A stretch of DNA of 20,045 bases from an uncultured Woeseia sp. (GTDB lineage Bacteria > Pseudomonadota > Gammaproteobacteria > Steroidobacterales > Woeseiaceae), in the NCBI GenBank assembly GCA_937925605.1, contig CALALV010000186.1, positions 1-20,045 of the forward strand. The letters run 5' to 3'. Of this stretch, positions 7,425 through 13,866 are shown piece after piece (the stretch's first letter is position 1; every line of letters begins with the position of its first letter). The position numbers and the translations under genes are program-made. The notes under the pieces were generated by a model, which had not been told where the DNA came from, did no database searches, and saw nothing but the letters and a program-made list of their open reading frames with translations.

Positions 7425-7545
7425 GCCCCGGCCCCTGCGGCTGCGGAAGACGGCAAGGTAGCCCGCGGCGCGAAGCGCGGCAATGTCCAGTCCGGGGCAA
7501 TCCCGGGCCTCACAGTCGGCGGCGCGCGGCCGCCGTCCGCGGGTC
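7425..7545. other. Gap between rho and the PNPOx-family gene
   Basis: This 121-bp gap holds a GC-only stem-loop, CGGCGG (7517-7522) with CCGCCG (7530-7535), 11 bases after the rho stop. It has no T-run on the minus strand, so I cannot call it an intrinsic terminator. No promoter is evident for the downstream gene. Confidence 0.3.
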
Positions 7546-8985
7546 TCAGCGTTTCATCGCCTCGAAGAACTGCGCGTTGGTTTTCGTGTCCTGCAGCTTG
7601 TTCAGCAGGAACTCGATCGCGGCGAGCTCGTCCATCGGGTGCAGGACCTTGCGCAGGACCCACATCTTCTGCAGCTCGTCCGGCTGGGTGAGCAGCTCTT
7701 CCTTGCGGGTGCCGGACCGGTTGATGTTGATGGCCGGGAACACGCGCTTCTCGGCGATACGGCGATCCAGGTGGATCTCCATGTTGCCGGTGCCCTTGAA
7801 TTCCTCGTAAATGACCTCGTCCATCTTCGAACCGGTGTCGACCAGCGCGGTCGCGAGGATCGTCAGGCTGCCGCCCTCCTCGATGTTGCGCGCTGCGCCG
7901 AAGAAGCGCTTCGGCCGGTGCAGCGCGTTTGCGTCAACGCCGCCCGTCAGCACCTTGCCGGACGACGGCACGACGGTGTTGTAGGCGCGGGCGAGGCGCG
8001 TGATCGAGTCGAGCAGGATCACGACGTCGCGCTTGTGCTCGGTCAGCCGCTTGGCCTTCTCGATGACCATCTCGGCTACCTGCACGTGGCGGCTGGCGGG
8101 TTCGTCGAAAGTGGACGACACGACTTCGCCACGCACGGTGCGCGCCATCTCGGTCACCTCTTCCGGCCGCTCGTCGATCAGCAGCACGATCAGGTCGACG
8201 TCGGGATTGTTCGCCGAGATCGCCGACGCGATGTTCTGCAGTAGCATCGTCTTGCCGGCCTTCGGCGGCGAGACGATCAGGCCGCGCTGGCCCTTGCCGA
8301 TCGGCGCGACCATGTCGATGATGCGCGCGGTCAGGTCCTCGGTTGACCCGTTGCCCTGCTCGAGCTTCAGGCGCTCGCGCGGGTGCAGCGGCGTCAGGTT
8401 CTCGAACAGCACCTTCGAGCGCGCGTTCTCCGGCGCGTCGTGGTTGATCTCCCCGACCTTCAGCAGCGCAAAGTAGCGCTCGCCGTCTTTCGGCGGCCGG
8501 ATCAGGCCGCTGACGGTGTCGCCGGTGCGCAGGTTGAAGCGGCGGATCTGGCTCGGGCTGACGTAAATGTCGTCCGGGCCGGCCAGGTAGGAACCCTCGG
8601 CTGAACGCAGGAAGCCGAAGCCGTCCTGCAGGATCTCGAGGACGCCGTCGCCGTAGATATCTTCACCGTTCTTGGCGTGCGCCTTGAGAATGGAGAAGAT
8701 GATGTCCTGCTTGCGCGAGCGCGCAAGGTTCTCGAGTCCCAGGTTGGTGCCGAGTTCGACGAGATCGGATGCCGGACGGTTCTTCAGGTCCGTCAGGTTC
8801 ATCGCGTTCTTGGAGAGCTCGAGCTGGTCCGGGGAGATTACCTCGAGGCTACCCTCGTCGTCCGGGTACTCCTCGGTCTCGCGACGTCGCCCGCGGCGAC
8901 GCCGGTTGCCCTGCCCACCCGAGTTTTTCGATTTAGCCGACTGCTTGGGGCGGCTTCGTATTTGATTACCCAAGTATCCTCTCAC
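7546..8985 (-). CDS. rho: Transcription termination factor Rho, with N-terminal extension
   Basis: A hexameric RNA-dependent ATPase that terminates transcription. From residue 62 on (ATG at 8802, MNLTDLKN) it matches the E. coli-type protein along its whole length: 'ENLARSRKQDIIF', the cold-shock-like 'DGFGFLRS', 'DDIYVSPSQIRRFNLR', Walker A 'SPPKAGKT' (Lys245), 'LIDERPEEVTEM', Walker B 'VVILLDSITRLARAYNTV', the R-loop 'GTGNMEIHLDR' and the end 'FFEAMKR'. The GTG at 8985 adds 61 residues, rich in Arg/Lys/Gln/Gly (GNRRRRGRRR) then acidic. It overlaps the trxA stop by 4 nt (GTGA). Basic extensions are known in Rho of other lineages, so the long form is plausible, but its first codons are AT-rich and rare for this genome. 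The short form, 418 residues, is the alternative. Confidence 0.96.
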   Translation of the reverse strand: MRGYLGNQIRSRPKQSAKSKNSGGQGNRRRRGRRRETEEYPDDEGSLEVISPDQLELSKNAMNLTDLKNRPASDLVELGTNLGLENLARSRKQDIIFSILKAHAKNGEDIYGDGVLEILQDGFGFLRSAEGSYLAGPDDIYVSPSQIRRFNLRTGDTVSGLIRPPKDGERYFALLKVGEINHDAPENARSKVLFENLTPLHPRERLKLEQGNGSTEDLTARIIDMVAPIGKGQRGLIVSPPKAGKTMLLQNIASAISANNPDVDLIVLLIDERPEEVTEMARTVRGEVVSSTFDEPASRHVQVAEMVIEKAKRLTEHKRDVVILLDSITRLARAYNTVVPSSGKVLTGGVDANALHRPKRFFGAARNIEEGGSLTILATALVDTGSKMDEVIYEEFKGTGNMEIHLDRRIAEKRVFPAININRSGTRKEELLTQPDELQKMWVLRKVLHPMDELAAIEFLLNKLQDTKTNAQFFEAMKR

Positions 8986-9308
8986 AGATTAGATTCCAGG
9001 AATTCCGTCAGCTGCGATTTCGACATCGCACCCAGTTTCTGCGCCTGTACCGAACCGTCCTTGAACAGCATCAGCGTCGGAATGCTGCGGATGCCGAACT
9101 TCGGCGGCGTGTTCGGGTTTTCGTCAATATTCAGTTTCGCGACCGTGACCCGGTCTGCGTAGCTCTCTGCGACTTCGTCGAGCAACGGCGCGATCATCTT
9201 GCACGGTCCGCACCACTCGGCCCAGAAATCCAGCAGCACGGGCTTGGCCGACTGCAGTACGTCCGTGTCGAAATTGCTGTCATTGGTGTGCACGATCTTG
9301 TCGCTCAC
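8982..9308 (-). CDS. trxA: Thioredoxin 1
   Basis: A small dithiol-disulfide oxidoreductase of the cytoplasm. It has 108 residues with the active site 'WAEWCGPCK' (Cys33 and Cys36), buried Asp27 and the cis-proline loop 'SIPTLMLF'. I choose the GTG at 9308 (VSDKIVHTNDSNF): GGAGGT at 9317-9322 is 8 nt from it, and the E. coli protein starts at the same point (MSDKIIH). The ATG at 9314 lies only 2 nt from that Shine-Dalgarno. Its stop overlaps the first codon of the long rho form. The trxA-rho order, with rhlB divergent upstream, is conserved in gammaproteobacteria. Confidence 0.96.
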   Translation of the reverse strand: MSDKIVHTNDSNFDTDVLQSAKPVLLDFWAEWCGPCKMIAPLLDEVAESYADRVTVAKLNIDENPNTPPKFGIRSIPTLMLFKDGSVQAQKLGAMSKSQLTEFLESNL

Positions 9309-9564
9309 CGGCATCTACCTCCAGAGGGTCGTGTCTTCAGGATTGCTGCACGGCCGCCCGCGCGCTCGGGCGCTGGGCTGGCTCGGCATGGGATGACGCT
9401 GCCCTTTCAATCAGGCAAACTGTCGCAGCTTTACCGCGGCATCTCGTGGATTTCGTTGATGACGAAACTGGCAGGTGCGACGACTGTCGCGTCGATAAGC
9501 CCAATTTGACCGCTTCACGGCGGATTTTGCAAGTCCCAGATCTCACTATTTCGACCGGAGCCTC
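9309..9564. promoter_or_regulatory. Divergent control region between trxA and rhlB
   Basis: This 256-bp gap must carry the promoters for trxA-rho (-) and rhlB (+). It is less GC-rich than its surroundings. Recognisable parts: the trxA Shine-Dalgarno GGAGGT (9317-9322, -); a 17-bp interrupted palindrome TTTCGT-TGATG-ACGAAA at 9451-9467; a second short one GCGAC-GACT-GTCGC at 9477-9490; and a TTGACC that could be a -35 for rhlB near 9507. No -10 is convincing on either strand. rhlB has CGGAG a few bases before its ATG. Confidence 0.5.
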
Positions 9565-10833
9565 ATGACCGCTAACCACCTGAGCGACCTCAAATTCGAC
9601 GAACTCGAATTGCACCCGGACCTGCGCGCCGGGATCCGGGCGGCAGGCTTTGAATTCTGCACGCCCATCCAGGCCAGCACCCTGCCGCTCGCCCTGAAGA
9701 ACCACGACGTCGCCGGCCAGGCCCAGACCGGCACGGGCAAGACCGCTGCCTTCCTGATCGCCGCGTACCAGCGCCTGCTGCACACCGAGCCCGCGATCGT
9801 CGATGGCCAGAAGCAACCGCGCGTGTTCATCCTCGCGCCGACCCGCGAGCTGGCGGTGCAGATCGCCAAGGACGCGGAGGAACTGGGCCGGCATACCGGC
9901 TTCGATATCGGCCTGGCGTTCGGCGGCACGGATTATGAAAAACAGCGGAATATCATTTCCGCGGGCATCGACTTCCTGATCGGCACGCCCGGCCGCATCA
10001 TCGATTACTACAAGCAGGGCGTGTTCCGGCTCGACCGGGTCCAGGTCGCGATTCTCGACGAGGCCGACCGCATGTTCGATCTCGGCTTCATCAAGGACAT
10101 CCGCTACCTGCTGCGGCGCCTGCCGCCGCCCAATCAGCGGCTCAACATGCTGTTCTCGGCGACGCTGTCGCAGCGCGTCATGGAACTCGCCTACGAGCAC
10201 ATGAACGAGCCGGACCTGATCCGCATCGAGCCGGACAAGGTCACGGCCGACCGCGTACGCCAGGCGATCTTCTTCCCCTCCAACGAGGACAAGATGCCGC
10301 TGCTGGTCGGGCTGATTCGCGAGATGGGCGCGAGCCGCACGATGGTGTTCGTGAACATGAAGCGCGAGGCCGAGAAGGTGCAGGCATGGCTGCAGGCCAA
10401 CGGCATCGACGCGCGGGCGATCTCCGGCGACGTGCCGCAGAAGAAGCGCCTCAGCATGCTGATGAAATTCCAGAGCGGCGAGCTGCCGGTACTAATCGGC
10501 ACCGACGTGGCCTCGCGCGGCCTGCACATCCCGGACGTGCAGTACGTGATCAACTACGACCTGCCGCAGGACCGCGAGGACTACGTGCACCGGATCGGCC
10601 GCACCGCGCGCGCCGGCGCCGCCGGCGACGCGATCAGCTTCGGCTGCGAAACCTACGTCGTCTCGCTGCCGGACATCGAGGACTACATCGGCCACAAGAT
10701 CCCCGTGGCCAACTACGACCAGGCGCTGCTGCCGAAGCTGACCCGGCCGAAAGCGCGGCCGCGCTCCGACCGCGGCAGCAAGCCACGGCGCGGCGGCGGC
10801 GGGCGGCGCCCCGCGCGCTCGCGCAGCTCCTGA
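9565..10833 (+). CDS. rhlB: ATP-dependent RNA helicase RhlB
   Basis: A DEAD-box RNA helicase, in E. coli part of the RNase E degradosome. It has 422 residues. Motifs in order: Q motif 'CTPIQ' (32-36), Walker A 'AQTGTGKT' (53-60), 'APTREL' (91-96), 'GTPGR', 'LDEADRMFDLGFIKDIR' (DEAD 165-168), 'SAT' (198-200), 'IGTDVASRGLHIP', and motif VI 'HRIGRTARAG', where the common second Gly is Ala. RhlB-specific sequences include 'LPPPNQRLNMLFSATLS', 'DVPQKKRLSML' and 'YIGHKIPV'. The last 30 residues are a basic Arg/Gly/Lys/Ser tail, probably RNA-binding. It is divergent from trxA as in E. coli and ends 18 bp from the convergent nucleotidase gene, with no terminator visible in that gap. Confidence 0.95.
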   Translation: MTANHLSDLKFDELELHPDLRAGIRAAGFEFCTPIQASTLPLALKNHDVAGQAQTGTGKTAAFLIAAYQRLLHTEPAIVDGQKQPRVFILAPTRELAVQIAKDAEELGRHTGFDIGLAFGGTDYEKQRNIISAGIDFLIGTPGRIIDYYKQGVFRLDRVQVAILDEADRMFDLGFIKDIRYLLRRLPPPNQRLNMLFSATLSQRVMELAYEHMNEPDLIRIEPDKVTADRVRQAIFFPSNEDKMPLLVGLIREMGASRTMVFVNMKREAEKVQAWLQANGIDARAISGDVPQKKRLSMLMKFQSGELPVLIGTDVASRGLHIPDVQYVINYDLPQDREDYVHRIGRTARAGAAGDAISFGCETYVVSLPDIEDYIGHKIPVANYDQALLPKLTRPKARPRSDRGSKPRRGGGGRRPARSRSS

Positions 10834-10851
10834 GCGGTCGCCGCGGCAGGC

Positions 10852-11520
10852 TCAGCCGAGCAGGCCGCGGACGCCCTCGATCCCGGCGAATTGCCCTTCC
10901 TGCCTGGCGGCAGACTGCGTGTCCGGCCGGGTGATACAGAGCAGCGAGCCGATACCGTAGCGCGCGGCGCTGACGAGTACGCGTTCCGTGTCGTCGATGA
11001 ACAGGGTCGTCGCCGGGTCGAAATCCTCGACCCCGGCAAGCGCCTCCCAGAACTCCTGCCGCTCCTTCGCAAAGCCGAAGTCGTGCGCGGAGTGCACGGC
11101 GTCGAAATAGGCGTCGATGCCGGTCTCTTCCGCCTTGAGCTCCAGCGTGTCGCGATGCGAGTTCGTGACCAGCAGCACGCGCGGGCGGGCGTCCGCGTTC
11201 GTGACGAGCATTTCGAGGAATTCGCGCGCGCCCGGCAGCCAGCCGATGCGCTTGCGCTCGTCACGGTGCAGGCCGACGACGTCGAGGTCCAGCCGTTCGC
11301 TCCAGTGGTCGAGGCAGTACCACTCGAGATCGCCGTTCAGCCGCCGGTAGTGGCCGTACAGCCGCTCGCGGGCGACCTCCGGGTCGAGGCCGTGCCGCTT
11401 CGCGTAGGCCGCCGGGATGTACCTGAGCCACATGTAGTTGTCGTAGGCGAGGTCCAGCAGCGTGCCGTCCATGTCGAGCATCAGCGTTTCGCAGCCGGCG
11501 AGCGGCGGGCGGGGGTTCAC
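10852..11520 (-). CDS. yrfG: GMP/IMP 5'-nucleotidase, YrfG family (HAD superfamily)
   Basis: A haloacid-dehalogenase phosphatase. It has 222 residues and matches E. coli YrfG throughout: 'LMLDMDGTLLDLAYDNYMW' (nucleophile Asp16, acid Asp18), 'EWYCLDHWSERLDLDV', 'VLLVTNSH' (motif II Thr/Ser), a Lys motif 'GFAKERQEFW' and 'TLFIDDTERVL' (motif IV Asp pair). E. coli YrfG dephosphorylates GMP and IMP. The start is GTG at 11520 with AGGA close upstream; no ATG is available before motif I except one too far inside. It is divergent from cysQ. In Pseudomonas and relatives yrfG, nudE and cysQ cluster; nudE is absent from the junction here. Confidence 0.88.
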   Translation of the reverse strand: MNPRPPLAGCETLMLDMDGTLLDLAYDNYMWLRYIPAAYAKRHGLDPEVARERLYGHYRRLNGDLEWYCLDHWSERLDLDVVGLHRDERKRIGWLPGAREFLEMLVTNADARPRVLLVTNSHRDTLELKAEETGIDAYFDAVHSAHDFGFAKERQEFWEALAGVEDFDPATTLFIDDTERVLVSAARYGIGSLLCITRPDTQSAARQEGQFAGIEGVRGLLG

Positions 11521-11558
11521 GGTCCTGCGGTCCTCGGGCGTGCCACGGTCGGTGATGC

Positions 11559-11566
11559 TTTATACT
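11559..11566. promoter_or_regulatory. Interlocked divergent -10 boxes for yrfG and cysQ
   Basis: One AT-rich octamer, TTTATACT, reads as TATACT (11561-11566) toward cysQ and as TATAAA (11564-11559) toward yrfG. Expected transcript starts would leave leaders of about 27 nt before the cysQ ATG and about 32 nt before the yrfG GTG. No clear -35 elements are seen. If both are used, the two promoters exclude each other. Confidence 0.45.
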
Positions 11567-11599
11567 GCCGGCCCCCCCAGAAGCGCAAACGGGCACGGA

Positions 11600-12415
11600 A
11601 TGCAGCCAGCAGAACTGATAGACGCGGTCGCCGACATCGCACACGAGGCCGGCCAGGCCATCCTGGAAATCTACGAGAGCGACTTCGACGTCGAGCACAA
11701 GGACGACGATTCGCCGCTGACCCGGGCGGACATGGCCTCGCACCGCATCATCGCACGGCGCCTGCGCGAGCTGACGCCGGAGCTGCCGGTGATCTCGGAG
11801 GAAGATGGCCTGCCGCCTTTCGCGGAGCGCAGCGCCTGGCCGCGCTACTGGCTCATCGACCCGCTCGACGGCACCCGCGAGTTCGTCAAGCGTAACGACG
11901 AGTTCACGGTCAACATCGCGCTGATCGACGGCGGCCGGCCGGTGCTCGGCGTCGTCGACGTGCCGGTACTGGGCCTGAGCTACCGCGCCGCGGAAGGCTA
12001 CGGCGCGACGCGCAGCGACGACGGCGGCGCCCCGGTCGCGATCCGCGTGCCGGCCGAGAGCGCGGACCCGCCGCGCATCGTCGGCAGCCGCTCGCACCGC
12101 GGCGCCAGCCTCGACGGCTTCCTCGACGCCCTCGGCCCGCACGAACTGGTGCCGCTCGGCAGCTCGCTGAAATTCTGCCGGGTCGCGGAAGGCGCCGCCG
12201 ACCTGTACCCGCGTTTCGGGCCCACCTCCGAGTGGGACACGGCGGCTGCCCAGGCGGTCGTCGAGCAGGCCGGCGGCCGGGTGCTGCGGCTCGACGGCCA
12301 GCCGCTGGACTACAACCGCAAGGAAGACATCCTGAACCCGCATTTCGTGGTCATCGGGCCGCAGGACCGGGACTGGCTGGGGCTCGCCGCCACGCTGCAG
12401 CGGGACGGCGCCTGA
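11600..12415 (+). CDS. cysQ: 3'(2'),5'-bisphosphate nucleotidase CysQ
   Basis: Hydrolyses PAP (3'-phosphoadenosine 5'-phosphate), the by-product of sulfate assimilation, to AMP. It belongs to the Mg-dependent, lithium-sensitive inositol-phosphatase-like superfamily. It has 271 residues. Metal and catalytic motifs: 'DDSPLTRADMASH' (36-48), 'PVISEED' (63-69), 'WLIDPLDGTREFVKRNDEFTVNIALI' starting at 84 (Asp87, Asp90), and 'EWDTAAAQAVVEQAGG' (211-226). The frame is open to 11462, but the ATG at 11600 begins just before the first helix (MQPAELIDAV) and follows the promoter candidate. It is divergent from yrfG; the DUF465 gene follows after 42 bp with its own -10 candidate. Confidence 0.94.
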   Translation: MQPAELIDAVADIAHEAGQAILEIYESDFDVEHKDDDSPLTRADMASHRIIARRLRELTPELPVISEEDGLPPFAERSAWPRYWLIDPLDGTREFVKRNDEFTVNIALIDGGRPVLGVVDVPVLGLSYRAAEGYGATRSDDGGAPVAIRVPAESADPPRIVGSRSHRGASLDGFLDALGPHELVPLGSSLKFCRVAEGAADLYPRFGPTSEWDTAAAQAVVEQAGGRVLRLDGQPLDYNRKEDILNPHFVVIGPQDRDWLGLAATLQRDGA

Positions 12416-12417
12416 GC

Positions 12418-12423
12418 TATCAT
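12418..12423 (+). promoter_or_regulatory. Candidate -10 box for the DUF465 gene (TATCAT)
   Basis: TATCAT lies 2 bp after the cysQ stop and 34 bp before the DUF465 start, followed by a C-rich discriminator. It matches the pattern of the other -10 candidates in this window. No -35 is evident, and the upstream part would lie within the cysQ coding region. Confidence 0.35.
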
Positions 12424-12457
12424 TCCCGTCTCGCCTGATGCAGCGCAGCAGACCGCG

Positions 12458-12673
12458 ATGAGCGACAAGATCGACACCGAATCGTTTCGCGACTACGCCC
12501 GCCTGCGCGAGCTGCGCATCAGCCATCGTGACCTCGACGACCTGATCGATCGCCTGTCGCACGACCCGCTCGTGGACCAGCTGCGCATCCGCCGGCTGAA
12601 GAAAAAGCGCCTGATCCTGAAGGACATGATCGCCCGGCTCGAGAGCGACATCATCCCCGACCTCGACGCCTGA
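12458..12673 (+). CDS. Small DUF465 / YdcH family protein
   Basis: A 71-residue, all-helical, highly charged protein. The pattern 'RELRISHRDLDDLIDRLSHDP' followed by 'DQLRIRRLKKKRLILKDMIARLE' is the DUF465 signature: a heptad-like helix, a short turn, then the conserved Leu-Lys-Lys-(K)-R-Leu-x-Leu-Lys-Asp segment. The family is widespread in proteobacteria and its function is unknown; a coiled-coil hairpin is likely. The start ATG gives the normal family length; there is only a weak Shine-Dalgarno. It is the last + strand gene before the large palindrome and faces trhO convergently. Confidence 0.88.
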   Translation: MSDKIDTESFRDYARLRELRISHRDLDDLIDRLSHDPLVDQLRIRRLKKKRLILKDMIARLESDIIPDLDA

Positions 12674-12926
12674 GCGCCGACCGCGGGCGGCGGCGTGCGT
12701 CACGCGGCTGCGAGCTCGCGGCAGGTCGTTGACGAACGAATGGCTGCGGTGGTGGCGACGGCGCGGACCCCGGGATGGGCCTTTCAGGGACGCTGTAAAT
12801 ACGTCCCTGTACGCTCCGGGCTCGGCATCCATGCCTCGCACGGCCCTGAAAGGCCCATCCCGGGGCCCACACCGTCGCATCCGACTCCGTGGTGGGGTTC
12901 GATAACGGCCCGCGCAGGGTTCGAAC
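12674..12926. other. Convergent gap with palindromic element
   Basis: A 253-bp stretch without a credible gene. It contains a small stem-loop GCGTG-CGT-CACGC at 12693-12705, the large nested palindrome at 12755-12878, and an 8-base repeat (GGGTTCGA at 12896-12903 and 12917-12924, 21 bp apart) that runs into the trhO stop. Short open frames here are by-products of high GC and of the palindrome. Confidence 0.6.
12755..12878. repeat. Large nested inverted repeat, likely palindromic intergenic element
   Basis: Perfect 22-bp arms at 12768-12789 and 12844-12865 enclose 54 bp. Outside them, after a 6-base asymmetry on each side, GCGACGG (12755-12761) pairs with CCGTCGC (12872-12878). Inside are two more hairpins: CAGGGACG (12785-12792) with CGTCCCTG (12802-12809) around a 9-base AT-rich loop (its first five bases are shared with the outer left arm), and GGCAT-CC-ATGCC (12824-12835). 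The whole can fold as a long stem with branched ends. It has no coding capacity. Its position between convergent genes suits a bidirectional terminator or a dispersed REP/MITE-like element; copy number cannot be seen from one window. Confidence 0.8.
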
Positions 12927-13850
12927 CTAGGACCGCCGACCCGGCCCGGGACCGATGTGTTCCTCGCCGCGCTCGCGCGCCAGGCGCACCTGCCGGCGGC
13001 GTTCCTCGAGCCGCGCGGTGCGGTCCGCGTCGGCCTCGCCCGCGCAGTGCGGGCAGGAGACGCCCTCGCGGTAGTCGGGTGACGCCAGGTCCTCGCGCGA
13101 CAGCGGCCGGCGGCAGGCGTGGCACTGCGTGTAGCCGCCCTCCGCGAGATCGCGGTCCACGGCCACGCGCGTGTCGAACACGAAGCACTCGCCGTCCCAG
13201 CGGTTGTCGGCGTCGCCGACCTCGGCCAGGTAGTTCAGCACGCCGCCCTGCAGCTGGTAGACCTCGTCGACGCCGAGTTCCATGAGCAGGGCGCTGGCCT
13301 TCTCGCAGCGGATGCCGCCGGTGCAGAACATCGCCACGGGCCGGCCGCCGGCCTCGCCGGCCAGCCGCTCGGCGAACGCGGGGAAGTCGCGGAAACTGTC
13401 CGTGCCCGGGTCCACTGCGCGCGGGAAGCTGCCGACCTCGACCTCGTAGCGGTTGCGCGTATCGATCACGAGCGTGCGCGGGTCCTCGAGCAGCGCGTTC
13501 CATTCGGCCGGAGTCACGTGGCGGCCGGTGCCCCGCTGCGGGCGCACGTCGGGCCGGCCGAGCGTAACGATCTCGGGTTTCACCCGTACCCGGAATTTCC
13601 TGAACGGCGGCTCCGCGGCCCGCGTCCAGCGCGCGTCGAGCGGTGCGTCGAGACCGAGTTCGCGCGCGAGCCAGCCGAGCAGCTCGCGGATCGCGTCGCC
13701 GTCGCCGGCCAGCGATCCGTTGACGCCCTCCGCCGCCAGCAGCACGGTGCCGAGCAGCCCGCGCTCGCGGCCGCGGGCAGCGAGCGCGTCGCGCAACGCG
13801 GCGGGATCCGCCACGTCGACGAACCGGTAGAAGGATGCGACGTCGATCAA
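12927..13850 (-). CDS. trhO: tRNA uridine(34) 5-hydroxylase TrhO (rhodanese domain)
   Basis: A YceA/UPF0176 protein; the family makes 5-hydroxyuridine at tRNA position 34 in an oxygen-dependent way. It has 307 residues. An N-terminal acylphosphatase-like domain ('ASFYRFVDVADPAALRDAL', 'GTVLLAAEGVNGSLAG') is followed by a rhodanese domain: 'RNRYEVEVGSFPRAVDPGTDSFRDFP' and the active loop 'CTGGIRCEKAS' (176-186, Cys176). The C-terminus has two CxxC pairs (Cys243/246, 266/269), probably a zinc site, then a basic tail. The frame continues upstream into plsB, but similarity starts at 'LIDVASFYRF'. The only usual start codon there is TTG at 13850, 16 nt after the plsB stop and with a weak Shine-Dalgarno. 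The stop TAG sits in a GGTTCGAACC palindrome. Confidence 0.92.
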   Translation of the reverse strand: MIDVASFYRFVDVADPAALRDALAARGRERGLLGTVLLAAEGVNGSLAGDGDAIRELLGWLARELGLDAPLDARWTRAAEPPFRKFRVRVKPEIVTLGRPDVRPQRGTGRHVTPAEWNALLEDPRTLVIDTRNRYEVEVGSFPRAVDPGTDSFRDFPAFAERLAGEAGGRPVAMFCTGGIRCEKASALLMELGVDEVYQLQGGVLNYLAEVGDADNRWDGECFVFDTRVAVDRDLAEGGYTQCHACRRPLSREDLASPDYREGVSCPHCAGEADADRTARLEERRRQVRLARERGEEHIGPGPGRRS

Positions 13851-13866
13851 GGGCAGGCGTGCCGAC

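Noticed and set aside
11261..12880. 539-codon minus-strand frame across cysQ and the palindrome
   Set aside because: It crosses two well supported genes and a non-coding palindrome; its composition is that of a reverse shadow.
12900..12935. tRNA-like 3' end (GGTTCGAACC resembling a T-arm)
   Set aside because: The bases flanking the loop do not pair as a 5-bp T-stem on either strand, and no acceptor, D or anticodon arm is present.
12695..13285. 196-codon + strand frame running from the palindrome into the trhO region
   Set aside because: Proline/arginine-rich shadow of trhO; no start signal and no family features.
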